From Spirodela intermedia (Eukaryota; Streptophyta; Magnoliopsida; Alismatales; Araceae), in NCBI GenBank assembly GCA_902729315.2, contig LR746276.1:5520669-5584668 (forward strand): 64,000 bases of DNA, given 5' to 3'. Positions 25,701 to 39,842 of the stretch are shown piece after piece. The notes below the pieces were generated by a model that saw only the letters and a program-made list of their open reading frames with translations, had not been told where the DNA came from and ran no database searches. Positions within the stretch are counted from its first letter, which is position 1. The number at the start of each line of letters is the position of its first letter. A program made the translations under genes and the position numbers.

Positions 25701-26546
25701 GCCACCAATTATTCCAAATCTGGAGATATCACATTTACTAGTAATCAGACTCTGTCTACTGTAGATACAGGTCTTGTCTCATGAACAAGATGGGTATTTT
25801 TCAGAAAGATTTACCGTCCTAACTTTTCTGCTAAATCTCTCAAACTACAGGTTAAGAACCCTTGGCCAAATGTTGATGCTCACAGCGGAGTCTTATTGAA
25901 TTACTTTGGCTTGTCTGAAGCGAGGTGAGCGGTTGCAAGAATCATTCGCCGTAATCCTTCCCATTGATTGTCGATTTGCTTCGGTTTAAACAGGACGATT
26001 AACTTCTCCCACTCTTGAAGGATGCCCACTTGTAATTATAATTACTGTATGATTATGTTTCCATGTGCATTGCTAATGGAAATGGCAGTAATTATGGCAA
26101 AGCCTTTCCAATCGAAGTATAATTGTTGACTTGCCTTAGCTTAAACTGGATGATTGACCTCTCCCTCTCATGAGGAATGCCCGTTCTACAACTATAATTA
26201 TCACATAATCATGTTCACACGATCAAGCTAGTATTTTGGTAATAAAAATCTGGTGCTGAATGCAGGTATTTCACCGTCCTCTTTGGCGTCTCGAGAAGCA
26301 TAGGGATCTGCTCCCAGGTTCTGTCCCCTTCTTTGGCCTACTCAGTTTGATATCATCTGAAGAAAGGCCCATCATCACCTTTCTTCCTTTTCGTGAATCC
26401 TTGAGCTCTCTCTCTCTCTCTCTCTCTCTCGCTTACGCTCTCTCACTGTGCAGCTGATATGGGACCGGGCTCTCGGGCTGCCACTTGAACGACCCAAGAG
26501 TGTGACTATGGATTGGGTCGAAAGCTTCTGCAAGAAGGCTGCTTGA
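13762..26546 (+). CDS. CS: Mitochondrial citrate synthase, 19 coding exons
   Basis: Exons: 13762-13812, 14008-14070, 15003-15044, 16288-16353, 16522-16587, 16776-16889, 19414-19477, 20568-20650, 22364-22413, 22521-22598, 22869-22997, 23132-23174, 23418-23504, 24339-24440, 25132-25239, 25375-25425, 25851-25924, 26266-26317, 26454-26546. All junctions are GT-AG and all phases close, giving 471 residues. The enzyme condenses acetyl-CoA with oxaloacetate, the first TCA-cycle step. Catalytic residues sit in their family motifs: His279 (GGNVSAHT), His353 ([10 protein letters not shown]) and Asp408 (NVDAHSG). The N-terminus ([20 protein letters not shown]) is Arg-rich with hydrophobic spacing and few acids, as in a mitochondrial presequence, unlike the peroxisomal plant enzymes. 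Length is near the usual 470-475. The gene is stretched to 12.8 kb by introns, the largest (16890-19413) being 2.5 kb. Confidence 0.95.
16890..19413 (+). other. Expanded intron 6 of citrate synthase
   Basis: A 2524-base AT-rich intron. It includes a two-copy direct repeat at about 17845-17911 (TTGACTTGAGTTGAAAC followed by GTCAGTGTGAA or ATCAGTGTGAA) and, at 18040-18660, a less AT-rich stretch with recurring TTGATGCCT and CAACAC motifs. This may be an old inserted element, but I cannot classify it. No coding sequence is seen. Confidence 0.5.
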
Positions 26547-29500
26547 TATAGTAGTTAAAGCCCTGCCTCCGGGTCAGAATAAAGGGAGAGCCTTGATAGG
26601 AGAGAAATTCTCCGTCTTCGGATGGCCTCACACCACTTTTATTTTATAGTGAGCAATACCTATCATGGCGATCAATAAAGCGCTATGTATCATTCTGAGG
26701 ACATCATCAGTTGCCTCCCTTCTCGTAACTATTCTTCTCCAGAGATGAACAAACCCACTGGACAGTACCCAAATGATCCTTTCTAAAAGAATGATTCCAC
26801 TGCAGGCTTGTACTGTGGAGACTAATGACTGTTGGTACCCCATATAGTTGGAGCCCCCAATGGGTTTTAATACTGTGCAGAAAGTCAACGGGAAGGGTTT
26901 GGATGGTTGATCTTTGGTGAAGTAGGATCCCATGTAGTGCTGTTACCGAGAAGAAGTCCAATTTGTCATCTCTCCCTGTCATTTAAGAAACTTTTCTTTC
27001 TTCTGCTATTGTGATTGGGTGCACAATTCAAAGGTATATACTACTTCTCAAGTATCGATGAGAAGATATCAAGATATGAAATCATTATTGTCGTGATTTT
27101 ATGTTCTATTTCTACTTATAGTTGTACACCGATTGAAGGCTGATGTAACAACACCGTTAATTTGCACTCAAGATTTGACAGCACAGTGGGTTCCCTGGTG
27201 GGCTTGAGCCATCGGCTCAGTGGAGCAGAGATAGTAACGTAGTAAGTTTTTTAGTGGGCCAAAGCCCAAAAACTGATGAACTGATTGATTATCTGAAAGT
27301 AATCACTGATGTAAATATGGATAACACGCAGCATATGCAAATAGACAATTAAATATATGCCACGAATGAGAATAATAATATGTATGCATTTTAATGATAG
27401 TATATGAAAGGTGGTAATGAACTACATCATGATCACCGACAATGTGATATATAAATGATGTTAAGATAGTACATGAATGTCATTAGCACAATACACGTAT
27501 GAGGGATGATACGATATGAATCCCATTAAAGATATTACATGTCATGAATACAATTTTTTTGCTTTAAAGATATTGATGTTGAAACATAGTCATAAGAATT
27601 AAAATTAAGAACTGTTTATAAACATGTTATTACTGCACTAATTTTCAGATGAGGATTTAAATCATTAGATCTAGTCCATTGTGCCAAAAAGCCCATTATA
27701 GTGAAAAGAATCATCATGGAAGATATATATTAAAAATGTCAAAATCAGAACAAAAAAAAAATCCAAAAGAAAAATTGAAGAAAGAAAAAGTGTCTTCACA
27801 ACTAAGGTAGAAAGAGAAATTATGTTGTGACCTTAACAAACTCAAGTAAAAAATTTGGAGAGCGAAAATTTTGATATTTTAACACTTAAAATATCAAAGA
27901 AAATTTGAACAATCTAACACTTATATGTTGTGAACTGGTCAAAGTTAGTTAAATACAGAACCCCTATGCACATTATTCAATACGTCTACCTAAATGTCAA
28001 TCTATTCAATCTGGCTGATCAAATCTCATATATTTAAATTCAAATAGTCAACTTTTTGGACTTTATAAATAATCTGTATAATGATCTTTCAAATAGAAAC
28101 TCAAGAATGGATCAAATCTTTATATTCTAGATGGAAATTGGTAAAATGAGTTGTGCTTGTTAATACATGCTTTTGCTTACTAGCTGAAACCTCTCTTTAG
28201 AGTTCTAACGTAAGAGTAACCTTGTCAAAGCTTCAAACATTGAGTCACCCATAAAAACAAGAAAGCCCAAATTAAATATCATGATTGGTTTATAAGTTTT
28301 TAATTATCCTTCTACTCTGAAGGTACTCTAGAAAATAATGATACTAAGAGAGAGAAAGACAAGCTAGTGAATTGGTGTAATGTGGGGAGATAGGTTAGTT
28401 AAATCATATGAAGTGATCTACTAATCTTGTGAATATTAACTATAACTCTCTGAGGGAGTATAGTAGAAAGTATGTGTAGTAATCGTTGATAAGTACGTGT
28501 AGGTCAATGAAGGTTGAGTCACTGTAAATTTGAGCAATCATTTAACCTTTTTACTCTTGTGTCAACTTAATGTGTCAAAATAATCAAGTTAACTAGTTTG
28601 TGTGAAGGTAGTATGTTAACCAAACCTATATGTTAATACAGAACTAACAAAAACAAACTAAAAACTTAGTTTGTGTGAACTTAGTGTGTAAAGTAATTCA
28701 CCCCTTGGAACTAACACCAAACAAAAGGGACATACAACGGTAACATGATATGAATCATTCAACAATAATACTCTCTAGGTACTTTCCTAGGGTTCCAGTA
28801 AATTCTTGGTGAAACACACTAATTTACATGCTTTAGTCACCTTCACTAAATTTAACACCTCTAGCCAACTCTAGATTCTATCTAAGAATACTCTCCTAGA
28901 TTCACCACTCTATAAGGTGAAAAAATATTAATACTTGTTAATCATCTATATATTAAGACTGTAAATGTGTCTTGAGGTAAACACACTCTAAATACAAAAG
29001 TAGAATGTGTAATTTTTCTTGCTGTTCAACTCCAAAACTTCTTGAGGCCTAAATCTCTCTGATTTGTTATTAGGAAGCATCACAATGAAGATCTCATTTT
29101 GTGCTCATGATTGCTCCATGTACTTCAGCCCTTGGTCTTGATTTTCCATTGATCCACTATATGTACTTCAGCCCTTGGCCTTAGGAGAGTGTTTCCTTAT
29201 ATACTCTTCACTTATACTTTGTTTTTCATGATTTTTTTATGGCATCCCCAACAAATAGTTCTGTTCGTATAATTTTGTACCTTGCCCAATGGTCCTCCTC
29301 TTATTTATCATCATGTTAACACAAATCAATTTAGAGCATAAGCAATCATCTTATGCATTTCATGGGTCATGATAATATTCAATTTAACAGTAATATAAAA
29401 TTATCATTTTACCCTTAGTATTAACATTACATAATTTAAGACTTTTTTCAATAACAATTAATACGCCCATCAAAATATTTAATTCTAAAATCATAGACTT

Positions 29501-30270
29501 TATCAGACTATTCTTCCATATGTTATGATCATCATCAAAATATGTAGGGCTTCTAAGGCCATCACATTCATCATCTTCCAAGTGTTTTAGACTTTAGTTG
29601 TGTTGCAACTCTCTCTTCCTGCTATACCACAAAATTAAGATGTAAGCTTTGATATAACTAAACCACATTTTCTCACCAAACTTGTAAAACTCTTTGTAAA
29701 ATGATTTCATGTAAAGATGCAAGAAAACTAATTACATTTAATTGGAATTAAGTAATTACATAAGATATATTATTTATAAACAGTTCATGTGACAATGTAT
29801 ATCAATTTCCAATGCGTATTTACATGTTTAAATCAAAAAATTATGAAAATACAAATAAAACATATAATATCATTTAGGCTTTTTCCTTTTTTATCACTGC
29901 AGCTATTTGTATGAATGTTGACCACTCTCAATAAATAATTATTAAATTGAAGCTTGATAATTATTTTTTAGTGTATAATTTCTTGTATTTTATTGTTAGC
30001 ATCCTTGTAAAGATCAAAACGATCAAGTTAGAAAAAAATTGGGGGCCTATTTGATATAAACTACAGGATGAAATCCTTTTTCTTTTTCACCATTATAAAT
30101 GAGTCATTGAATGAGCTATAAACTAATGATCTATGAAGTTCCATAACGACATCGGATCTAGATAAGGTTTCTAGCCTTGCCGACATGTTATCATTAAACA
30201 TGACATCACATGAGATGTATTCTCCTTCATCGTTGATCCTGCGGGAAAAAATCTTCTTCATATAGAATCG
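26547..30270. other. Gene-free AT-rich intergenic DNA
   Basis: Starts with the probable 3'UTR of citrate synthase (to roughly 27200). The rest is AT-rich with stops in all frames. A fragment near 28690 (AAAGTAATTCACCCCT) resembles the start of some Copia internal regions, but this is weak. No gene, RNA or clear element is recognised. Confidence 0.5.
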
Positions 30271-30900
30271 CACTTATGTATATATCCATGTGCTCTGATT
30301 GTTGTCTGGGTGCCGACAGCTGGTGACACCCACGGAGCCAGCCGCGGTCCGGGGCCTCCCCCAACTCACTCTATCGCCCCGCCGCAACGTCTGACGCCAC
30401 CAAACGCCTATCGAACACCTCGGCATGGAGAAAAGAAGATACAGACGACGAAGGCCTCCAAGACAACAGTGGGGTCCTTGTGAGTTAAGCAACTTTAAAG
30501 GGGGAACTGAAATGAAGAGATCTGCCAACTACGGATGTACCTTGTCTTTGATTCTCTTCAGAGAGAGACAGAGAGAGAGAAGCTCCAGGTTAAGGGGATA
30601 CGCCTTCATAAACAATCGTTTCTGTAAGAGAAAACCTGAACTCTCCACAGTCAGCGAAAATTACTTTGGCTCGGCATGAACGAGAGGTTCTTCACATTAG
30701 GGGAGATGACAGGAGCTTTTATATAGGATAAAAGGTTATGCAAATGGGAGGCATCTGTTGGTGGTCTATGCAGACTGTTGGTGGCGATAAAAATAAAGAC
30801 CTTTACAGATCTAGGAAAATTCATTGGACAAGGATATCGACGATATGAAGGACATGGCAGATGTTAAGGGAGATGAGGAGAACGGATTGTAGTTTTTGCA
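30271..30900 (-). other. GC-rich segment with a minus-strand TATA box; possible LTR relic
   Basis: A TATATAAAAG motif on the minus strand near 30715-30725 is followed downstream by a leader-like stretch with CTCTCTGTCTCTCTC and then a GC-rich block at about 30300-30480 (GGCGGGGCGATAGAG and similar). The sequence looks transcribed or LTR-like, but there is no recognisable protein, and no partner LTR was found in the window. Confidence 0.3.
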
Positions 30901-30927
30901 TTTTTTTTATAGGTGTCAATAGTGTAA

Positions 30928-31006
30928 CGAGAGAGAGAGTGAGAGAGAGAGAGAGAGAGAGAGAAGGGGACATATAGACGGATAGATAGATAGCTAGCTA
31001 GCTAGC

Positions 31007-31037
<31 letters not shown>

Positions 31038-31059
31038 ATAGGCAGAAAGATAGATATGC

Positions 31060-31090
<31 letters not shown>

Positions 31091-31095
31091 GATAG

Positions 31096-31138
<43 letters not shown>

Positions 31139-31157
31139 TAGATAGATAGATAGATAT

Positions 31158-31232
<75 letters not shown>
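30928..31232. repeat. Compound microsatellite: (GA)n, (GATA)n, (GACA)n, (GA)n
   Basis: (GA)n at about 30930-30963, then GATA units with GCTA and GGCAGAAA interruptions at 30979-31110, six or so GACA units at 31110-31137, more GATA, then (GA)n at about 31163-31232. The open frame across it (runs of Ser, Leu, Tyr and Ile) is a repeat artefact. Confidence 0.9.
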
Positions 31233-31234
<2 letters not shown>

Positions 31235-31849
31235 CTCACACCTTATTTTATTTCAAGCTCTCACTTCTTAAAAAAATGTTATTTTACTACACTAGGAAAA
31301 CAATGATCGTCTTAAACTTAAGTAAGAATTGAGTTCTTTCCTGAATTCTTATACCTAAGCTTGTAGTATATCTAGCGACTTCTGATTTCATAAAATTGAA
31401 TTATCTAATTTTGGGGTGTTTTAAGTAAGATCATGAATTCTTAGAGGTCATACTTCAACGAGTCACTAAAATATCTAATTTCACTTGAATGAAAAAAGTT
31501 GATATGCTGCATCTTCACACAGTTTACATTCTACACGTTTCCAAGTAGTTCTAAGATGAGCAATGTTCATATCTTCATAACGACCTAGATACTCTAAATC
31601 TCATGTTTTTGGCGGCACACATGAATAATCCAAAGATGATACCTTTCAGGAAGTGTCAACAGACTGTCATGTATTCGTGCACATAGATGTCGTAACCCTA
31701 ACGTCTGTCGTATAATCCTTGGAAACAATCAGTTGTATCACACATGGATGTTGCAAATGTATGTTTAATATAGAACACGAAGATGGAGAAGCTTTTGTTA
31801 AAAAACTATCCTGCTAAGGCGAGTCACTTAGAAAGAATAGTAGGAATTA

Positions 31850-32600
31850 TCTTTTTTCTCATTTTTTCGACTTTCCTGATTCCGTCATAGCCCACTGCGA
31901 CGGAAGAAGACCTTTCTCGTCTTCACCTGGCCCAGCGAATTTCAATCCACGGCGTATTCCCCAAAGTTCAATCAGATAGAACTGTTGAGAGTTAGAAAGC
32001 TAGGTTTGCAACTAAAAAACCAGCAGATGCAAAGCAAAAGCCAATAAACCAGTCTCCTTCAACTGACTGACTGCTTGACTGAAATAGGAACCAACATGTC
32101 AGAAGGATGACCCCAGAGCTGACTGCTAAAGTGGAGGAGGAGATCGAGCGGCTGCTGAAAGGTGGATTTTGCAAGCCGATCAAGCGAATGGGTGTCAAAT
32201 CTAGTAACAGTTATTAATAAAAACGGCATGAGAGTCTGTGTCGATTTTCGGGCCTGGCGAATGCTTAAAGGATGAGACCTTAGAATGAGAATTCGACCAC
32301 ATCCGAGCGAATGAGCCTTAGAGTAGAGGGGGAAGGAAAGAAAGGCCGGTCTAGGGAAGGTACACTAAGTGAGGTGGCTAAAGTATTTGTAATTCTAGTA
32401 TCTCCAAGAAATCCCTTACTCGAGAATCCCGTCCTTTAAAATAAAAGGCTAATCGGCGAGAGAGTTCTACCCTCCGCTCGTCATCGGAGAGAAAGGGGTG
32501 TTCCAATTCAGGAATATCCGGAACGTGAACAGCCTGTGGTATTCAAGCCTTCACACGCAGAGATGTTGCATGTTAAATTTTTGGTGATCAAATCTGATAT
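31850..32600 (+). mobile_element. Ty3/gypsy reverse transcriptase relic in organelle-like DNA
   Basis: From about 32095 to 32270 the plus strand reads RRMTPELTAKVEEEIERLL (the segment just before RT motif 1), then after one frameshift near 32190 EWVSNLVTVINKNGMRVCV and DFR, which is the classic gypsy RT start. Nothing after it matches RT. The surrounding sequence (about 31850-32090 and 32280-32550: mixed composition, purine-rich, blocks such as GGGGGAAGGAAAGAAAGGCC) has the feel of plant mitochondrial intergenic DNA, which often carries such RT fragments. RT identity is clear; mitochondrial origin is a guess. Confidence 0.55.
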
Positions 32601-33323
32601 TTACATGAAAGGGTAAGGCATGTTGTCAAATTAAAAATCATGGTGCACCCTTTTGCATAATAAATTTAATATTTCTTGCATGTGGTTAAGAAATTGGATG
32701 TCACTTGGATTACTCTATTAGGCAAAGTATCATTCGATCTCTATAATCCAATGGTCAAACTGGAAAATGTCCGAATGATCTTCATCTCAGTTTATACGTG
32801 ATGCTTACAACACTTTCCAATTGAGAATGTACCGGACTTAAATCGGAGTGTACATGAACATATGATCTAGGGGGTGTGAAACCCCATGATAATTTACAAG
32901 ATCATACGACATTTGTGGTGAATGACATGAATCGGAGGATACTTGTTCCAGTAGAAAGTAAGAGAACGGGGGTGGGGGGAGAGAGACAGGGAGGGAGGGA
33001 AGATGACGATTAATTGCGTTCCAATCCAGAAAAAGCTGAAGCGTTATCCCACGAAGGAACAAGATCTCTGCAACGAAGGGATACCGATCATCACGGCAAG
33101 CATTACAAAACGGGGGGGTGGGGGCGCATCGCAGATGTTTCTCACTTCTTGATGAAGAAATCAATCGGATCAGGAACAGAGAAAAATCGAGGCCAATCTC
33201 TTCGCAGAAGAAAGTTTTACAAAGCATATACCTTAATATTAAACTAAACCATGACATGAAAGGGACATGATAACTCAACATTGACAGATCAGGAGGAGAA
33301 ACAGACGTCTACTCATATTTTTC
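32601..33323. other. Intergenic, 3' side of the 166-aa gene
   Basis: AT-rich sequence with probable 3'UTR of the minus-strand gene at its right edge and a G-rich stretch at 32968-33002. No gene recognised. Confidence 0.4.
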
Positions 33324-33824
33324 TTAGAGCTTCAGATCTAAATCCTGGCGAGACCCATGGAAACCAGTATAATCAATACCATCCTTGTTGCGGTCAATGG
33401 CGTTGCAGACTCTCTCGTTGCTCGAGGTAGGCGGCGGAGTATCGAACAGAGGGAGAGTCCACCGTCCTCCGGAGCGCACAGGCCCATGGAGGTCCTCCAC
33501 GGGTAGAAGCATGTACTTGGGGAGGACGACACTCAACCAGCTGCCGTCCTTGTAAAAATTTTCAAAGCGGATGACAGAAGAGCCCTCGAAGACGGCGGGC
33601 AGCGGCGGCGATGGGAGGGCAAACCGAAGCCGCAACGACCCAACGGACTCAGGGGCCTTCCTCTTGAACTTCCTGTCTAGGGTAGGTGTCTGCGCATGGC
33701 AGTGGCAGAGGTAGCTGTCGCAGTGAAAGCAGATCTTAATCAGCTGGGGGGTCCCGTCCCCCGAGCCGTCGTCCTCCCCATGGTCAGTGGTGATACAGGC
33801 GCGGGTAATCCTCGCCCTGACCAT
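33324..33824 (-). CDS. Uncharacterised 166-aa protein
   Basis: Single-exon frame beginning MVRARITRACITTDHGEDDG. I do not recognise the family. Visible features are an acidic patch near residue 15, a Cys/His cluster (ICFHCDSYLCHCH, about 31-43), a basic stretch (RKFKRK), a Pro-rich hydrophobic centre (LRFALPSPPLPAVF), and an aromatic segment (VIRFENFYKDGSWLSVVLPK). There is no signal peptide or membrane segment. Evidence that it is real: even coding-like composition and high GC against AT-rich flanks, a TATAAAA box 95 bases upstream on the same strand, and no microsatellite in the frame. The Cys/His cluster could bind a metal, but the spacing fits no finger I know. A recent pseudogene or partial domain copy cannot be excluded. 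Confidence 0.6.
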   Translation of the reverse strand: MVRARITRACITTDHGEDDGSGDGTPQLIKICFHCDSYLCHCHAQTPTLDRKFKRKAPESVGSLRLRFALPSPPLPAVFEGSSVIRFENFYKDGSWLSVVLPKYMLLPVEDLHGPVRSGGRWTLPLFDTPPPTSSNERVCNAIDRNKDGIDYTGFHGSRQDLDLKL

Positions 33825-33917
33825 GGCATTGACTTAGAGAGGGAGAAGAAGGGGGGAGAGGGGGGGCAGAGAGAGAGCGACTGACTGATGAGCGCGAGGG
33901 ATTGCGGGGATGGGGCG

Positions 33918-33924
33918 TTTTATA
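33918..33924 (-). promoter_or_regulatory. TATA box upstream of the 166-aa gene
   Basis: TATAAAA on the minus strand, 94 bases before the ATG at 33824, a normal distance for a plant promoter with a short leader. Confidence 0.5.
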
Positions 33925-33993
33925 CCGCAATGGCCCTCGTGAACGAGGACACGTTGCCGGTTTCCTACTTTCTTGAGGGCATTCACGGAAGTT

Positions 33994-34031
<38 letters not shown>

Positions 34032-35126
34032 GTCTGTTTTTTTTCAAGAAATTGTTCATTATTAACCGGTAGATATCGTAACCACGTTTATATATACCGC
34101 ATCGATTCTATCCATTTCGAATAAACACCTACCATACGAATCCGTAACGCCTCAAACAGGTTAGGGTTCTTCCCGATCCAGGGTTCTCGCAGCGGATGAT
34201 CAATTAAAACTCTCACCATCACCCTCGCCCCCTCCTGTACAGCCGAGATTACAGAACATGCCCTTTTCCTGCTCTCCGCCCAATATAGACCATCCCACAT
34301 TAGGTTGACGGGGTTATTCGTTCGCATTAACGGGAATTCCGGCGACCTCACACGGCAGGGAAGAAGGGAGGAAGGGAGGGAGGGAGGGAGAGAGAGAGAG
34401 AGAGAGAGAGATGAGAAAGGAAGACAAAACGCCATCGCAGAGGATGGATTTATGGGTCTCCACGTGCACGTAAACTCTGCATGGTGGACAAGCAGCTGAA
34501 CGAAAAGAGTGCCGTGGGCTTGTAGATGCCGATCCGACGGTCCAGAATTCCCGGGTAGATATCATTATTTCTGAAAAAGTCCTCATAAAGTTCTGCGTCA
34601 TCTTTTGAGGAAACAGGTTTCGACAATTGTTCCGGGTGGGATAATGTTCGGCGCGACGTGGCCTCTGACTATTTATGTACAGAAAAAAGTAAATAGAAAT
34701 TCGGATCGAGTACAATTGGTCTGAGTGGATCACGCCAGCAGAAAGAGGGATCAAAATGGCCTTGAAAAGACGCCTCAAATCCTACTATGAAACAAAATCT
34801 AAAGGACTTGGCTTTTCGTATAGATAATCCTGCAAGTGGGGTGCCGAGGGGGCCGACCCGGCCCTGGGTCCGAACGATTTCAACATGGCCCGGGCCCTGA
34901 TAAAGCCCGAGAAAAAACCCAGTAAATGGAGATTGTTGGATCTCTGAGGTCAGGTGGTGTCGGGCCATCGGTCAAACTCTACGGAAGCAGAGCTGACTCT
35001 ATTTACAGCAAAGGTTGAGCATGAAAAGACTACCGGGAGGCCCAACTCGGGGCTTCCCTATTTCATTGATCCTACTAACTAGTTTGTATTTTGATATATA
35101 GATCTAAATGAGTAGAAACGACACAG

Positions 35127-35163
<37 letters not shown>

Positions 35164-36020
35164 CAATCGATCCACGCGATTGATTTCGATCTCAGTTTGA
35201 TGCATATGAAGGGTCGGGTCATCTTGAAGTATATCAAGAGCTCGGTCAGATCAAATCCCGTGGTTCGTACAAGCAAGCATTGTATTAGTTTTCCTTAAAA
35301 GCTGAAGAACAGAGTTCCTGGTTAACATGACTTCATGTGGAATCGCATGGCTGTCGAAAAATTGGGAATAAATTATGATGAAGAACCTTTAGAGAGATGA
35401 TCGTTGACTCGAGGACTGCCAGCGAACGTGGTCAGACTGGGTTGTGCCCTGCTAAACCTTTGCTTTGTGATATTTACCAATCCATTCTTTGTGATATTTA
35501 TCAATTTTATAGCGAGAGAGAGAGAGAGAGATGGGATGCCACAGGAATGATCGTGAAGCATCAAGACGGATTATTCTCAGTCACCAATAGATGTCATAAT
35601 AATGTCAAAGTGACAAATCAGTACTATCAAAAAAATAGAAATATAATTAATAGCATAGGAAATTGAAGAAATTTGTATCAGAAAAACATGCATGATAATT
35701 ATACTCGATTTCAAATGTAATATATAATATCCATCAACGATACATTTTTGCGAAAATAAAAAAACAGTTTTTTTAAAAAAATATCTAATACTTACATGTG
35801 AATGAATCACGTGAAATATTTAGGCCGCATGTGCCATGAATTATTAGAAAATATGAACCCTAGCGTGAAGTAACAGCCAGAAGGTTAACATAAAGAACCC
35901 ATTTATACCACCGCCGATCCGTCATTAAAATACTGGGCATGCTTGAGATAAAAGCCTCCATGATGAACCCAGTTTCAAGTCTCATAACCCATTCCTTCCA
36001 AGCAAAGCTCTGACAGTAAC
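33925..36020. other. Intergenic region with several CT/GA tracts
   Basis: Holds microsatellites at about 33998-34028 (CT), 34389-34411 (GA), 35127-35160 (CT) and 35513-35531 (GA). Open frames here either run through these tracts or resemble nothing known. The last few hundred bases are AT-rich and probably belong to the protease promoter. Confidence 0.5.
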
Positions 36021-36030
36021 CCTGTATATC

Positions 36031-36038
36031 TATATAAA
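36031..36038 (+). promoter_or_regulatory. TATA box of the XCP-like protease gene
   Basis: TATATAAA, 65 bases before the start codon at 36103; motif and spacing are those of a plant core promoter. Confidence 0.6.
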
Positions 36039-36102
36039 CCATGCGTGAAGAACGTCCCTCACCCCTCTTCAGCCCTCATATCGTCTTCCTCCCAAGCCTC
36101 CC

Positions 36103-38065
<1,963 letters not shown>

Positions 38066-38379
38066 TGCCTATGAACATCCCCCCTAACCTCTCTCTCGCT
38101 CTCTCTCTCTCTCCCACCCACTCACCGACCTCTCTTAGCACCTAGCGATGGGTACTCTTTCTCTCGCTGGATTTTCATTAATAAAAATTGTTATCTTTCT
38201 AAGCGTTAAGAAAGGTCTCTTCTTGAGAGAGAGAGAGAGAGAGAGAGGGCTTGAATAATGGCTGTGTTTTTTCTCAAAGTGGCATGTCGTTTGGTGCCCA
38301 AAGATTGTTGCTGACTAAATATCATGCTATATCTTGCAATGCTATTTTTTGAAGACCCATTCTTGTCATTCAACTATTA
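38066..38379. other. 3' flank of the protease gene
   Basis: CT-rich leader of the 3'UTR (38092-38113), a candidate polyadenylation region (ATTAATAAAAATTG near 38177), and a (GA)n tract at 38225-38247. Nothing else seen. Confidence 0.5.
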
Positions 38380-39650
38380 ACTTCACAAAGGCTTCAACCA
38401 TGTAATTTCTTGTTGGAGAAGTTTTAGCTGAAGGACCTGAGTAGTAGCTGATCTTTGATGTTTCTCTATGCTCAAAGAGGCAACAATCAGACAAACTCTA
38501 AGAAATGTTGTGGGCACGATATCTTTTCTTGTAGATTTTTCACTCGATTTTCAAGTTTTTTTCTTCCATTCACGTTCAGTATTCCATTAGATGGGAATAC
38601 TAATAGGGATGTAATCAACTTCCCAAGGATCACTTTGAACAGCTGCAGCTCAACTTGAAATTCAAACTCATGTGGTCGTTAATATTATAAATCGTCATTC
38701 AAAATTGAAACATATGAATTATGATGCTTCATTTATTGTGTTTTGCTATTTGAACTACCTCCCCAACAAGTGGTTGAGCCAACGTTTGTGACATCTTTTT
38801 ATATAATATTATTTGACTCATTTGAAGCATAAATATTGATAATTTTACCTTAAAGTGATTTTGTTAATAATTTCATGCATGGTTAATCAATATTTTATCT
38901 TTTACAACTTTATTAATGTACATAGTAATTCATCATAGTTATCAAGCCAATATGTTTATAGTTATGCTATTATGAGGATACCATAATACCCTTCAATGCA
39001 AATTGTCATTATCAAAATAAAGTGGGCTCCTAAAGACATCATTTACCATAAGTAAATCTTTCATATTTACGATGAAAGCTGTGAAATAGAATAAATAAAT
39101 CAGGTTATCATTTTGATTATTGAAATGCATTTTTATGCCATAAAAAGATTTAGTTAAAAAAAATTCTATTTTTCCCAGTGACAATGAAAAATTTGTGTAT
39201 ATCTATGTATGTTTCTTCATTCAACCACCACTTCGAAAATTAATCTTTGAATCTATTTTATAAAGTTAAAGATTATGAATCGCATGTAGGGTGACAAAAA
39301 TTGTAAGTAAAGAGATTATAGCAGAAATAAAATAAATATAAAAATAATATATCATTTGTACTTAACACATCTATTATTCAATTAGCTATTATTTTTTTTA
39401 TCAAGATATATTCATCGCAAGAAAATGATTATATATGTTGTTTTGTACGTAATTGACATAAACAATAGCTAAAATAATTTTTTCAAGTTTTCTGTTATTT
39501 ACCCTTAGAAGACAAGCCTAAATTTCCAAATATTTTAAAATTGATTTATTATTTAACCATAACTCTATAAAATAATCCCATTGACAATATAATTTATGGA
39601 TAATAGTGCTTAACCACACAATTTGTGACATGAACTAGATTGCACAAGTA
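38380..39650 (+). repeat. Dispersed direct repeat, copy 1
   Basis: Diverged but collinear with 49150-50345. Matching anchors include ACTTCACAAAGGCTTCAA (38383 / 49150), GAGTAGTAGCT (38439 / 49228), GTTTCTTCAT (39209 / 49874), GCCTAAATTT with an ATATTTTAAAATTGATTTATT-like run (39518 / 50218), and TTCAAGTATTGAATAAAC-like ends (39643 / 50319). About 1.2 kb, same orientation, many indels, no coding. Probably two copies of one old element or LTR. Confidence 0.65.
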
Positions 39651-39842
39651 TTGAATAAACCCATATTAAGACCCCACCCCTCTTCGTCCACCTAATTTTC
39701 TGGGCACTTGTTTTCAATAAAGAGTAGAAAGCAAATGTCATTTATGAAAGATCAAACTAGCACAAGTAGGTTTTGTGTGAGGGGGTGCACTTAGAAATCA
39801 AAGTAACATGTATAACACGTCCAAATATGAAAAAGTACTACG
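39651..39842. other. Short spacer at the 3' end of the P450 gene
   Basis: AT-rich; probably the 3'UTR of the minus-strand P450 gene. Confidence 0.4.

Noticed and set aside
34314-34968. Two minus-strand frames (154 and 99 aa)
   Set aside because: No recognisable domain; one spans a GA tract, the other lies in unremarkable intergenic DNA.
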